Source of the DNA: Halospina denitrificans
GTDB taxonomy: Bacteria; Pseudomonadota; Gammaproteobacteria; Pseudomonadales; Oleiphilaceae
Direction of reading: 5' to 3'
Assembly (NCBI RefSeq): GCF_004364635.1
Contig: NZ_SOAX01000008.1
Location: 69,196 to 133,195, forward strand
DNA length: 64,000 bases
Each line of letters opens with the position of its first letter. Position 1 is the first letter of the stretch. The notes beneath the pieces are model-generated. The model saw nothing but the letters and a program-made list of their open reading frames with translations, searched no databases and was not told the DNA's origin. Shown here one piece after another: positions 46,875 to 59,605 of this stretch. The position numbers and the translations under genes were made by a program.

Positions 46875-49034
46875 ATGCAGACCAAAACACGTAATTTTTC
46901 GACTGGCTTGAGGCACGTAATGCTGAGACAACTCAAGAGACTTATGGTAATCAGCGCCCTTGCTCTGGCGTCGGGTAATGTCGCGGCACTGACCCTGCAG
47001 GATGTTGATTTTTCATCGCTTTCAGGGGACAGGACCGAGGTTGTTCTGACCTTTGACGGGGAACCACCCGAAGCCTCGGGGTATACCATCGAAGACCCTG
47101 CGCGTATCGCGCTGGATCTGAGTGAGGTTCAGAGTGGTCTGGAGAACCGGTATCACGACCTCGGCGATGGCAATACCCAGAGCCTGACGGTTGTGGAAGC
47201 TGATGGGCGGACCCGGCTTATATTCAACCTTACGGACCTTGTGCCCCATGAGACGAGTATTGACGGTAACCAGATGCGGGTGAGTATCGGTTCCGGGGAT
47301 TCCAGCACTGCCAGCACTGCCAGCGCGCCAGCCGGCGATCAGGCTTCTGATGCGGGCGACGCGGGTGACGCGGGTGACGCGGGTGCAGACGATGGAGTAG
47401 GCACCACCGCCGTCGCGAATGCCCCTGTCGCGACTGCAGGGGATCTGGAACTTGAGAATGTTGATTTCCAGCGGGCTGCCGAAGGACAGGGCGAGGTTGT
47501 GCTGGATTTCTCCAGCTCGCGCGTCAGCGTTGACGTGGATCGGCAGGGCAATAATATCCGCTTGACTGCGGATAACGCAGCGCTGCCTGAAAAACTGAGG
47601 CGCCGGCTGGATGTGACGGATTTTGGGACGCCCATCAAGCGGGTCGACACCTACACCGAGGATGGCGCCACCGTGATCGAGGTGAGCGCGACTGGTGCCT
47701 ATGACTATGCGGCCTACCAGACGGACAGTCAGTTCACGCTGAGCGTTGAGGAACTGACCGAGGAGGAAGCTGAACGTCGTCAGGAGGAGCGCTTCCCCTA
47801 TTCCGGTGAAAAGCTGTCACTCAACTTCCAGGATATCGAGATCCGATCCGTGCTGCAGTTGATTGCGGATTTCACCGGCAAGAACCTGGTGGCCTCCGAT
47901 ACGGTTACCGGGAGCATCACGCTGCGCCTGCAGAATGTTCCGTGGGATCAGGCTCTGGACATCGTGCTCAAGACCAAAGGGCTTGATAAGCGGGAAATGG
48001 GCAATGTGTTGCTGGTGGCGCCGGCTCAGGAAATCGCTGAATATGAGCGTCAGGAGCTTGAGAACAAGCAGCAGATGGAGGAGCTGAGGCCCGTCCGGCT
48101 TGAGACCATCCAGGTCAACTATGCCAAGGCAGGCGATATTGTCTCCCTTCTCCAGCAGGATGAGGAGCTTATTTCCGATCGTGGTTTCATCTCCTCGGAT
48201 GACCGCACCAATACGATCAGTGTCCGGGAGACTGCGGAGAAGCTTGAAGAGATCCGGGACCTGGTTGAAACCTGGGACAGGCCGGTGCGCCAGGTTCTGA
48301 TTGAGGCACGGATTGTCCGGGCGAACACCGATGTGTCCAGCGAGATTGGTGTTGCCTGGGGGGTCAGCGGCTCTAACCAGACCAGTGAAGGCGGCGTCAG
48401 CTACGGCGGCAGTCGTAACAGTCTTGGAGGACCTTCAGGGTTCCCCTCTGACATGAACGTTGACTTCGGTATTACCAGCACCAATACCAGTTCCGCCGCC
48501 CTTGGGTTTACCCGTGATGGATTCCTGCTGGATCTTGAGCTTACGGCTCTGGAGTCTGACGGTCAGGCTGAGATTATTTCCCAGCCCAAGGTGGTGACCG
48601 CAGACCGTCAGCAGGCAACCATCGAATCCGGTGAAGAAATACCCTATCAAGAGGCTTCGTCGTCCGGTGCCACCAGCGTCTCCTTCAAGGAAGCCGTGCT
48701 GTCGCTCGACGTGACGCCCCAGATTACGCCGGATGGCAACATCATCATGGATCTGGAGGTGAACCAGGACTCCCGTGGTCAGGTGACCGCCGGTATCCCC
48801 AGTATTGATACCAACGCGGTGAAGACCCAGGTACTGGTGGGCGACGGCGAAACCGTGGTGCTCGGTGGCATCTTCCAGTCCGAGGTGGCGACAAATGTGG
48901 TCAAGACGCCTTTCCTGGGCGATCTGCCCTACATCGGCCGGCTTTTCCGCCAGACCACAAATATTGATGAGCGCAGTGAGCTGCTGATCTTCGTTACACC
49001 CCAGATCATGGAAAGCAATCTTCTGGATCAGTGA
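46875..49034 (+). CDS. pilQ: Type IV pilus secretin PilQ
   Basis: Outer membrane channel for the pilus fibre, 719 residues. Order: signal sequence, AMIN domain 1 (about 40-130), a low-complexity Ala-Gly-Asp linker (about 140-175), AMIN domain 2 (190-290), secretin N0/STN domain (315-375, SLNFQDIEIRSVLQLIADFTGKN), N1 domain (400-470), and the secretin barrel (485-715, with VPFLGDLPYIGRLFR-like sequence KTPFLGDLPYIGRLFR). The ATG at 46875 is used; one at 46920 would also give a good signal peptide. It ends at a strong terminator. Confidence 0.97.
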   Translation: MQTKTRNFSTGLRHVMLRQLKRLMVISALALASGNVAALTLQDVDFSSLSGDRTEVVLTFDGEPPEASGYTIEDPARIALDLSEVQSGLENRYHDLGDGNTQSLTVVEADGRTRLIFNLTDLVPHETSIDGNQMRVSIGSGDSSTASTASAPAGDQASDAGDAGDAGDAGADDGVGTTAVANAPVATAGDLELENVDFQRAAEGQGEVVLDFSSSRVSVDVDRQGNNIRLTADNAALPEKLRRRLDVTDFGTPIKRVDTYTEDGATVIEVSATGAYDYAAYQTDSQFTLSVEELTEEEAERRQEERFPYSGEKLSLNFQDIEIRSVLQLIADFTGKNLVASDTVTGSITLRLQNVPWDQALDIVLKTKGLDKREMGNVLLVAPAQEIAEYERQELENKQQMEELRPVRLETIQVNYAKAGDIVSLLQQDEELISDRGFISSDDRTNTISVRETAEKLEEIRDLVETWDRPVRQVLIEARIVRANTDVSSEIGVAWGVSGSNQTSEGGVSYGGSRNSLGGPSGFPSDMNVDFGITSTNTSSAALGFTRDGFLLDLELTALESDGQAEIISQPKVVTADRQQATIESGEEIPYQEASSSGATSVSFKEAVLSLDVTPQITPDGNIIMDLEVNQDSRGQVTAGIPSIDTNAVKTQVLVGDGETVVLGGIFQSEVATNVVKTPFLGDLPYIGRLFRQTTNIDERSELLIFVTPQIMESNLLDQ
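47352..47387 (+). repeat. 9-bp tandem repeat in pilQ
   Basis: Four units of GCGGGYGAC (the last ending GCA) encode Ala-Gly-Asp repeats in the linker between the two AMIN domains. Changes in copy number keep the reading frame. Confidence 0.8.
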
Positions 49035-49057
49035 CGGACAGCGGTAAACCAGCCTTG

Positions 49058-49085
49058 AAAGCCACCTGCGGGTGGCTTTTCTTTT
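49058..49085 (+). terminator. Terminator of the pilMNOPQ operon
   Basis: AAAGCCACC-TGCG-GGTGGCTTT is a perfect 9-bp stem with a tetraloop, followed by TCTTTT. It lies 24 bases after the pilQ stop. Confidence 0.92.
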
Positions 49086-49137
49086 GTGGTAATCTCTGGG
49101 TGTTTCACGGAAATCATGATTCCCAGGATATCCCTAT

Positions 49138-49707
49138 ATGTCATTGCCCGAGAAAATCGTTCTCGTTGGACCCATGGGTGCGGGCAAGAGCACGATTGGT
49201 CGTCATCTTGCCCGCCAGCTGGGATACGATTTCCATGACAGCGACCGTGAGCTCGAATACCGGACCGGCGCCAATATCCCCTGGATCTTTGACATGGAAG
49301 GTGAAAGCGGTTTTCGTGACCGCGAAAGCCGCGTCATTTCCGAGTTGCTGCAGAAAGATCATATTGTGCTGGCAACGGGGGGCGGTGCCGTCCTGAGGCC
49401 GGAGAACCGGAAAACGCTTGCGCAGGCGTTCGTGATCTATCTGAAAGTACCCCCGGATCTCCAGTATGAACGGACACGTCGGGATCGAAACCGTCCACTG
49501 CTTCAGAATGACGATCCGCGGGGAATACTTGAAAGGCTCTTCCGTGAGCGCGATCCGCTCTATACGGAGGTGGCAGACCTGGTGATAGAAGGCGGTCATC
49601 GCGGGCCCCGCAGCCTTGTACGCTCGCTGGCCGGCCGGCTACGCGGCGACGACGGAACCAAGAGCACGACTCGGCAACACGAAGGACAATCGAATGCAGC
49701 CAAGTGA
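49138..49707 (+). CDS. aroK: Shikimate kinase
   Basis: Phosphorylates shikimate in aromatic amino acid synthesis. 189 residues, slightly long owing to a polar C-terminal tail. Walker A is GPMGAGKST (11-19), DSDRELE carries the magnesium-linked Asp, and TGGGAVLRPENR and RDRNRPLL bind shikimate and form the lid. Its last 14 bases overlap aroB. Confidence 0.97.
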   Translation: MSLPEKIVLVGPMGAGKSTIGRHLARQLGYDFHDSDRELEYRTGANIPWIFDMEGESGFRDRESRVISELLQKDHIVLATGGGAVLRPENRKTLAQAFVIYLKVPPDLQYERTRRDRNRPLLQNDDPRGILERLFRERDPLYTEVADLVIEGGHRGPRSLVRSLAGRLRGDDGTKSTTRQHEGQSNAAK

Positions 49708-50791
49708 AGAATCCCTGAGCGTCAATCTGGGCGAGCGCAGTTATCCGATCCTGATCCAGGATGGGGCGCTCGGCAACGCTGATCTGACCCCCTGGGTCAG
49801 CGGTAACCGGGTCCTGATCGTAACCAACGAAACCGTTGGCCCCCTGTATATGGATCAGGCCCGCGCCTGTTTCCCGGGCTGTGACATTGATGAGATCCAG
49901 CTCCCTGACGGCGAACGTTACAAGAACTGGGAAACGCTCAATCGGATTTTCGATACGCTTCTTGAAAAACACCACACCCGCAAAACCACACTGGTTGCAC
50001 TGGGTGGCGGTGTCATCGGGGATATAACCGGGTTTGCGGCAGCGACCTATCAGCGGGGTGTGGATTTCATCCAGATCCCAACCACGCTTCTGGCCCAGGT
50101 TGATGCGTCAGTGGGCGGGAAGACCGGCATCAATCACCCGCTGGGCAAGAATATGATCGGTGCATTCCATCAGCCAAAGGTTGTTGTAATTGATCCGCTG
50201 ACCCTCAACAGCCTCCCGCCGGCCGAGCTTTCTGCCGGTATGGCTGAGGTCATCAAGTATGGGCTGATACGGGATGCGGATTTCCTGGCATGGCTCGAGG
50301 AGCATATGGATCGGCTCATGGCGCTTCAGGCCGAGGACCTCAAAGTTGCGATACGGCGCTCCTGTGAGTGCAAGGCTGCGATTGTGGCCGAGGATGAGCG
50401 GGAGTCCGGCGTTCGGGCTCTGCTTAATCTGGGGCATACCTTTGGTCATGCGATTGAAACCCACACCGGCTACAGCGAGTGGCTGCACGGCGAAGCTGTG
50501 GCTGCAGGCATGATGATGGCCACGGATCTGTCCGAGCGCCTCGGTTACCTGAACTACAATGACTCAACGCGAGTCCGGCAGCTGCTTATCCGTGCCCGGT
50601 TGCCGGTGAATCCGCCCGAAGGGATGACGCCGGTGCATTTCAAGGCGCTGATGCAGGTGGACAAGAAAAACCTCACGGGTGAGCTGCGTCTGGTGCTCCT
50701 GAAGGAGTTGGGCGACGCCGTTGTCACCAGTGGCTTCGACGATGAAGCGCTGGAAGCCACCCTCGACTATTTCTGTCATCCACTGGACTGA
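49694..50791 (+). CDS. aroB: 3-dehydroquinate synthase
   Basis: NAD- and zinc/cobalt-dependent cyclisation of DAHP, second step of the shikimate pathway. 365 residues from ATG 49694 with AAGGA upstream, inside the end of aroK. PDGERYKNWETLNRIFD, GGGVIGDITGFAAATY, QVDASVGGKTGINHP and LGHTFGHAIE (metal histidines) are all present. Translation is probably coupled to aroK. Confidence 0.97.
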   Translation: MQPSEESLSVNLGERSYPILIQDGALGNADLTPWVSGNRVLIVTNETVGPLYMDQARACFPGCDIDEIQLPDGERYKNWETLNRIFDTLLEKHHTRKTTLVALGGGVIGDITGFAAATYQRGVDFIQIPTTLLAQVDASVGGKTGINHPLGKNMIGAFHQPKVVVIDPLTLNSLPPAELSAGMAEVIKYGLIRDADFLAWLEEHMDRLMALQAEDLKVAIRRSCECKAAIVAEDERESGVRALLNLGHTFGHAIETHTGYSEWLHGEAVAAGMMMATDLSERLGYLNYNDSTRVRQLLIRARLPVNPPEGMTPVHFKALMQVDKKNLTGELRLVLLKELGDAVVTSGFDDEALEATLDYFCHPLD

Positions 50792-50794
50792 TTC

Positions 50795-52327
<1,533 letters not shown>

Positions 52328-52343
52328 AATAAAAAGTAGCTAA

Positions 52344-52353
52344 AAGATATCTT
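52344..52353. promoter_or_regulatory. Palindrome upstream of the gltB promoter
   Basis: AAGATATCTT is a perfect 10-bp palindrome about 35 bases upstream of the putative -35 box of gltB. It may be an operator; a short AT-rich palindrome can also arise by chance. Confidence 0.3.
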
Positions 52354-52378
52354 ATTATGCTCAGTTGGAATAACCAAT

Positions 52379-52407
52379 TTGAGCGTGTGGTTTGGTGCGT
52401 GTAAACT
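52379..52407 (+). promoter_or_regulatory. Putative sigma-70 promoter of gltB
   Basis: TTGAGC (52379-52384) and TAAACT (52402-52407) with a 17-base spacer. The resulting leader would be about 85 bases. Confidence 0.5.
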
Positions 52408-52441
52408 ACGCAGCCCCCATGCAAAAGGCGAAGGCTTAAAA

Positions 52442-52468
52442 ATGGATAGCTATTGTTTAAGTCTTTGA
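52442..52468 (+). CDS. Possible gltB leader peptide, eight codons
   Basis: An ATG preceded at seven bases by GAAGG opens MDSYCLSL and ends in TGA 29 bases before gltB. The ribosome site spacing is good, but an eight-codon frame can occur by chance. It contains no run of glutamate or glutamine codons that would suggest classical attenuation. Confidence 0.25.
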   Translation: MDSYCLSL

Positions 52469-52476
52469 AAATAAAG

Positions 52477-52493
52477 AATATCTGAGAGATATT
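52477..52493 (+). promoter_or_regulatory. Hairpin over the gltB ribosome site
   Basis: AATATCT-GAG-AGATATT is a perfect 7-bp inverted repeat whose loop and right arm hold the GAGAGA that serves as the ribosome site for gltB at 52498. It could hinder initiation or be a DNA operator. Confidence 0.4.
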
Positions 52494-52497
52494 GCTT

Positions 52498-55400
52498 ATG
52501 ATGACAGGTTTGTACCAGCCCGGGGAATACAGGGATAACTGTGGTTTCGGGCTGATTGCCCACAAACACGGGGAGGCCAGCCACAAGCTGTTGAACACAG
52601 CCATAGAGGCACTGACCTGCATGACCCACCGTGGCGGCATTGCAGCGGACGGCAAGACCGGCGACGGCTGTGGACTGCTCCTGAACCGACCTGATGCCTT
52701 TCTGCGCAAGGTTGCGAAACGGGATCTGGGTACAGACCTCGGTGATGTCTATGGCGTGGGGATGATCTTTCTCAGCCAGGAGGCTGATCGTGCCGCCCAT
52801 GCCCGGCAGGTTGTGGAGAAGCGTCTTGCCGAGCAGGGGCTGAAGGCCGTTGGCTGGCGCGAGGTGCCGGTGGATACTGGGTGCCTTGGGCAGATGGCGA
52901 TGGACGAGCTGCCGCGGATCGAGCAGGTCTTCGTGACCCAGGGCAGCGCAACTCCGGACCAGTTCGGCGTCGCGCTTTTTGTTGGCCGTCGGCGCGCTGA
53001 AATCGAACTTGAGGACGACAGCGAATTCTATGTCTGCAGCCTCTCGGATCGGACCCTGTCCTACAAGGGCCTGATGATGCCGGCGGACCTGCCGAGCTTC
53101 TATCCGGACCTGGGCGATCCTGACATGGCCACGGCCGTCTGCGTCTTCCACCAGCGCTTCTCCACCAATACAGCCCCGAAATGGCCACTGGCCCAGCCCT
53201 TCCGGCTCCTGGCACACAATGGCGAGATCAACACCATCCAGGGCAACCGGAACTGGGCCCTGGCGCGGGGGTCCAAGTTCAGCAGTCCGAGTCTGCCGGA
53301 TCTGGAAACACTCCAGCCGCTGGTGAATCGCACGGGGTCGGATTCCTCGGCCATGGACAACATGCTGGAACTGCTGCTCGCCGGTGGCATGGATATTTTC
53401 AGGGCACTGCGCATGATGGTGCCGCCCGCGTGGCAGAATGTGGACAGCATGGACGCCGGGCTGCGCGCCTTCTACGAGTACAATTCCATGCACATGGAAC
53501 CCTGGGATGGTCCCGCCGGCATGGTAATGGCCGATGGCCGTTATGCCGTGTGCATGCTCGACCGTAATGGCCTGAGGCCCTCGCGCTGGGTGGAGACGGA
53601 TGATGGCCTGATCACGGTCGCTTCCGAGATCGGTGTCTGGGACTATGACCCGAAATCCGTGATTGCCAAGGGCCGTATCGGCCCCGGTAAGATCCTCGCC
53701 ATTGATACCGAGTCGGGCGAGCTGCTGCACACCGAGGATGTCAATGAACGCCTCAAGAATGCGCGGCCCTACAAGCAGTGGCTGCGCGAGAACGCATTGC
53801 GCGTGGAGTCCACGCTGCTGAGCGAGAACAGCCCGGCCTTTGAGCTCATGGAAGAGGATGAGCTCAAGACCTACCAGAAGATGTTCATGGTCTCCTTCGA
53901 GGAACGGGACCAGATCCTGAGGCCATTGGGCGAGAGCGGCCAGGAGGCGGTCGGCTCCATGGGCGACGATACGCCCATGGCGGTGCTTTCGAGTCGTGTG
54001 CGCCATATTGCGGATTACTTCCGCCAGCAGTTTGCCCAGGTGACCAACCCGGCGATCGACCCGCTGCGCGAGTCCATCGTGATGTCGCTGGAAACCTGCA
54101 TCGGCGCCGAACGCAACGTATTCGAGGAAACGCCGGAGCACGCCAATCGGATCATCCTGTCCACGCCGGTCCTGTCGCCAGCCAAGTTCGCGCGACTGGA
54201 GGAAAACAAGCGTCCGGGCTTCGAAGTGGCTCGGATCAAACTGAGTTATCGCCCTGAACTGGGTCTGAAGAAGGCCCTGGAAGCAGTGTGCGAAGAGGCG
54301 GCGGAAGCCGTTCGCAATGGCAGGGTTCTGCTGATTCTCAGTGACAATCATCTGAAAAAGGGCGAACTGCCCATCAATGCCACCATGGCAACCGGTGCGG
54401 TGCATCATCACCTGGTTTCGCAGGGGCTGCGCAGTGATGCGAACCTGATCGTGGAAACCGGTTGGGCGCGGGACCCGCACCACTTCGCCGTCCTCTTTGG
54501 CTTCGGCGCGACCGCCATATACCCCTATCTGGCGTATCAGGTCCTCAATGATCTGGTGCGCAGTGGTGAGCTGATGATGGATCCCATCGATGCCAAGAAC
54601 AATTACCGGCGGGGCATCAACAAGGGTCTGATGAAGATCCTGTCCAAGATGGGCATCTCCACCATCGTCTCCTATCGTGGCGCCCAGCTGTTCGAGGCAG
54701 TTGGCCTGTCCGACGAAGTGGTGGACCTGTGTTTCCACGGCGTGACCAGTCGCATACAGGGCGCGACCTTCTACGATTTCCAGCAGGATCAGGAAGTGCT
54801 TGCCGATCTGGCCTGGAAGGCGCGTAAGCCGATACCGCCGGGCGGTTTTCTCAAATACATGCACGGGCAGGAATATCACGCCTTCAACCCGGACGTGGTC
54901 AGGACCATTCAGGAGGCAGTCACTTCCGGCGACTATGGGCGCTACCAGGAGTATGCCGCGCTGGTGAATCAGCGTCCGGTCACGACCCTGCGTGATCTCA
55001 TGGTCTTCCGCAAGGGCATCAAGCCCGTGCCGCTGGAGGAAGTGGAGCCGGCGGACAACCTCTATACCCGCTTCGATACCGCCGCCATGTCCCTGGGGGC
55101 GCTTTCGCCGGAGGCACATGAGGCCCTCGCCGTGGCCATGAACCGCCTGGGTGGGCGTTCCAACTCCGGGGAGGGGGGCGAGGATCCGGCTCGCTACGGC
55201 ACTGAAAAACGGTCCAAGATCAAGCAGGTCGCCTCCGGGCGCTTCGGCGTGACCGCCGAGTACCTGCGCGAAGCGGACGTTATGCAGATCAAGGTGGCCC
55301 AGGGCGCGAAGCCCGGCGAGGGCGGCCAGCTGCCGGGTGGCAAGGTGAACGAGCTGATCGCACGCTTGCGCTTCTCGGTACCCGGTGTGACCCTGATCTC

Positions 55401-56949
55401 ACCGCCCCCGCACCACGACATCTACTCCATAGAGGACTTGGCACAGCTGATCTTTGACCTCAAGCAGGTCAACCCGAATGCGCTGGTGTCCGTCAAGCTG
55501 GTATCCGAACCCGGTGTGGGGACGGTCGCCGCAGGCGTGGCCAAGGCCTATGCGGACCTGATCACCATTGCCGGCTATGACGGCGGTACGGCGGCCAGCC
55601 CGCTGAGTTCCATCCATTATGCCGGCTCTCCGTGGGAGCTGGGGTTGAGCGAGGCGCAGCAGGCGCTGCGTGCCAACGACCTGCGCGACAAGGTCCGGTT
55701 GCAGACGGACGGCGGGCTTAAGACCGGTCTGGACGTGGTCAAGGGCGCCATTCTCGGTGCCGAGAGCTTCGGGTTCGGCACCACGCCCATGGTTGCGCTG
55801 GGCTGCAAGTACCTGCGTATCTGTCACCTGAACAACTGCGCCACCGGTATTGCGACCCAGAATGACCGCCTCCGGGCCGATCATTTCCAGGGCACGGTCG
55901 AGATGGCCATGAACTTCTTCCGGTTCGTGGCCCAGGAAACCCGCGAGTGGATGGCCCAGTTGGGCGTTCGGAACTTCGAGGAGCTCGTGGGGCGTACCGA
56001 CCTTCTGGAACTGCTGCCGGGCGACACGCCAAGACAGCGGAACCTGGACCTGACCTCGATCCTGAAGAACGACCATATACCGGCCGAGAAGCCGCAGTAC
56101 TGTCAGGTGGAGAAGAATACACCCTTCGACCCCGGCGAAAAGGCGGAGCAGATGGTGGCGGATATGCTGCCCGCGATCCGCGGGAAGAAGGGCGGCACCT
56201 TCGAGTACCGGGTCACCAACTGTGACCGTTCCATTGCCGCCCGCGTCGCCGGTGAGATTGCGGTGCTGCACGGCAGCCAGGGTATGCGGGACAATCCCAT
56301 CACGGTGAATCTGACGGGTACGGCGGGACAGAGCTTCGGTGTCTGGAATGTGGGTGGCCTGCATCTGAATCTGGAAGGCGATGCCAACGACTACGTCGGC
56401 AAGGGCATGACCGGGGGCAGCATCACCATCCGGCCTCCGGCGGACAGCAGCTTCGAGACCCAGGAGACGGCCATCATCGGCAACACCTGCCTTTACGGTG
56501 CGACCGGTGGCCAGCTGTTTGCCGCCGGGACCGCGGGTGAGCGGTTCGGGGTCCGGAACTCCGGGACACACGCGGTTGTCGAGGGCGCCGGTGACCACTG
56601 TTGTGAGTATATGACAGGTGGCCTGATTACCGTTCTGGGCGAGACCGGACAGAACTTCGGGGCCGGTATGACGGGCGGCTTTGCGTATGTCCTGGACGAT
56701 AGCCGCACTTTCGTGGACAAGTACAACCACGAGTTGGTGGAGATTCACCGCATCTCCAGCGAACACATGGAGCCCTACCGCAACCATCTGCGCGGGGTAA
56801 TCCAGGAGCATGCACAGGCAACCGGGAGCAGCTGGGCCCGGCATCTGCTCGAAAACCTGGACGATTACATCGGCAAATTCTGGCTGGTCAAACCCAAGGC
56901 CGCGAGCCTGAAAGGGTTGCTGGAAAGCACCCGGGCAAGACCGGAATAG
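52498..56949 (+). CDS. gltB: Glutamate synthase large subunit (NADPH-GOGAT)
   Basis: Makes glutamate from glutamine and 2-oxoglutarate. 1483 residues. The start is ATG 52498 (or the ATG directly after it). A short propeptide ends before the catalytic cysteine in [14 protein letters not shown], the N-terminal nucleophile of the glutaminase domain. Then follow the central domain, the FMN-binding synthase barrel ([38 protein letters not shown]), the 3Fe-4S cysteines in [19 protein letters not shown], and the C-terminal beta-helix ([26 protein letters not shown]). gltD follows after 45 bases. Confidence 0.98.
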   Translation: MMTGLYQPGEYRDNCGFGLIAHKHGEASHKLLNTAIEALTCMTHRGGIAADGKTGDGCGLLLNRPDAFLRKVAKRDLGTDLGDVYGVGMIFLSQEADRAAHARQVVEKRLAEQGLKAVGWREVPVDTGCLGQMAMDELPRIEQVFVTQGSATPDQFGVALFVGRRRAEIELEDDSEFYVCSLSDRTLSYKGLMMPADLPSFYPDLGDPDMATAVCVFHQRFSTNTAPKWPLAQPFRLLAHNGEINTIQGNRNWALARGSKFSSPSLPDLETLQPLVNRTGSDSSAMDNMLELLLAGGMDIFRALRMMVPPAWQNVDSMDAGLRAFYEYNSMHMEPWDGPAGMVMADGRYAVCMLDRNGLRPSRWVETDDGLITVASEIGVWDYDPKSVIAKGRIGPGKILAIDTESGELLHTEDVNERLKNARPYKQWLRENALRVESTLLSENSPAFELMEEDELKTYQKMFMVSFEERDQILRPLGESGQEAVGSMGDDTPMAVLSSRVRHIADYFRQQFAQVTNPAIDPLRESIVMSLETCIGAERNVFEETPEHANRIILSTPVLSPAKFARLEENKRPGFEVARIKLSYRPELGLKKALEAVCEEAAEAVRNGRVLLILSDNHLKKGELPINATMATGAVHHHLVSQGLRSDANLIVETGWARDPHHFAVLFGFGATAIYPYLAYQVLNDLVRSGELMMDPIDAKNNYRRGINKGLMKILSKMGISTIVSYRGAQLFEAVGLSDEVVDLCFHGVTSRIQGATFYDFQQDQEVLADLAWKARKPIPPGGFLKYMHGQEYHAFNPDVVRTIQEAVTSGDYGRYQEYAALVNQRPVTTLRDLMVFRKGIKPVPLEEVEPADNLYTRFDTAAMSLGALSPEAHEALAVAMNRLGGRSNSGEGGEDPARYGTEKRSKIKQVASGRFGVTAEYLREADVMQIKVAQGAKPGEGGQLPGGKVNELIARLRFSVPGVTLISPPPHHDIYSIEDLAQLIFDLKQVNPNALVSVKLVSEPGVGTVAAGVAKAYADLITIAGYDGGTAASPLSSIHYAGSPWELGLSEAQQALRANDLRDKVRLQTDGGLKTGLDVVKGAILGAESFGFGTTPMVALGCKYLRICHLNNCATGIATQNDRLRADHFQGTVEMAMNFFRFVAQETREWMAQLGVRNFEELVGRTDLLELLPGDTPRQRNLDLTSILKNDHIPAEKPQYCQVEKNTPFDPGEKAEQMVADMLPAIRGKKGGTFEYRVTNCDRSIAARVAGEIAVLHGSQGMRDNPITVNLTGTAGQSFGVWNVGGLHLNLEGDANDYVGKGMTGGSITIRPPADSSFETQETAIIGNTCLYGATGGQLFAAGTAGERFGVRNSGTHAVVEGAGDHCCEYMTGGLITVLGETGQNFGAGMTGGFAYVLDDSRTFVDKYNHELVEIHRISSEHMEPYRNHLRGVIQEHAQATGSSWARHLLENLDDYIGKFWLVKPKAASLKGLLESTRARPE

Positions 56950-56979
56950 GACGGATTCAGCAGGTTTTCGGGAATTTGA

Positions 56980-58412
<1,433 letters not shown>

Positions 58413-58413
<1 letters not shown>

Positions 58414-59480
58414 TGACTCAATTGAAGAATGACAGGCTGCTACGTGCCATCGCCGGCGAACCGGTGGATGCGACCCCGGTATGGATGATGCGCCAGGCCG
58501 GGCGCTATCTCCCGGAATATCGTGCGCTGCGGGAGAAGGCGGGCAGTTTCATGGCGCTCTGCCAGAATGCCGACTGGGCCTGCGAGGTCACCATCCAGCC
58601 GCTTGAGCGGTTCGACCTGGATGCGGCCATTCTTTTCTCCGATATCCTCACCATTCCCGATGCCATGGGGCTGGGGCTCTATTTCGAGCCCGGTGAAGGC
58701 CCTGTCTTCCAGCACCGGGTGACCAGCAAGGCGGATGTGGACGCGCTTCCGGAGCTGGATGCGGAAACGGATCTTGGCTACGTCATGCGGGCCGTTTCAA
58801 CCATCCGCCGTGAGCTTAACGGCCGGGTGCCGCTGATCGGTTTCTCCGGCAGCCCCTGGACGCTTGCCACCTACATGGTGGAGGGCGGCTCCAGCAAGGA
58901 CTTCCGGGGTATCAAGCGCCTGATGATGGAGTCGCCGGAGGTGCTTGAAGCCCTGCTGGATAAGCTTGCCAAAGCAGTAACGGACTATCTGAATGCCCAG
59001 ATTCGAGCGGGCGCCCAGGTTGTTCAGATCTTTGATACCTGGGGCGGAGCGCTCAGCCCGCACGCCTATCAGGCCTTTTCCCTGCGTTACATGCAGCGGA
59101 TCATCGATGGACTGATCCGTGAACACGATGGGCGTCGGGTGCCCGCCATTGTCTTCACCAAGAACGGCGGCCAATGGCTGGAAACCATGGCGGACTGTGG
59201 CGCCGACTGCCTGGGACTGGACTGGACCACCAATATCGGGACTGCACGCCAGCGCGTGGGCGACCGTGTCGCTCTGCAGGGCAACCTGGACCCGTCAACA
59301 CTCTACGCGCCTGACGATGTGATCCGCAGTGAAGTCCAGCGCATTCTCGCCGAATGGGGCCAGGGCTCCGGTCATGTCTTCAACCTGGGCCACGGGGTGC
59401 ACCTGGACGTGGACCCGGACAAGGCGAAAGTCTTTGTGGATGCCGTCCATGAGCTCAGTCAGGACTACCACCAGTTCTGA
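58413..59480 (+). CDS. hemE: Uroporphyrinogen decarboxylase
   Basis: Decarboxylates uroporphyrinogen III to coproporphyrinogen III in haem synthesis. 355 residues, as in E. coli. [14 protein letters not shown] carries the substrate arginines, [13 protein letters not shown] the catalytic Asp, and [17 protein letters not shown] and [13 protein letters not shown] are conserved. The ATG overlaps the gltD stop (TGATG), so it is translated from the glt transcript. Confidence 0.98.
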
Positions 59481-59497
59481 GATGCCGGCTCTGCCCA

Positions 59498-59525
59498 GCG
59501 CCCGCCTCCGCCTGGTGGCGGGCGC
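59498..59525 (+). terminator. Stem-loop after hemE
   Basis: GCGCCCGCC and GGCGGGCGC form a perfect 9-bp GC stem with a 10-base loop 17 bases past the hemE stop. It has no T-run, so termination, if any, would be imperfect or Rho-aided. Confidence 0.5.
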
Positions 59526-59605
59526 CGCTACTGATTCAGTAAACTGCCTTCCGTGCCGCTTCCTGGCCTGCTATTACTACGATATTTCCCGATCAGGATC
59601 ACCGA

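Noticed and set aside
52450-55119. Minus-strand open frame of about 890 codons opposite gltB
   Set aside because: Antisense shadow of gltB with no recognisable family motif; the same holds for the long minus frame at 55399-58098 opposite the end of gltB and gltD.
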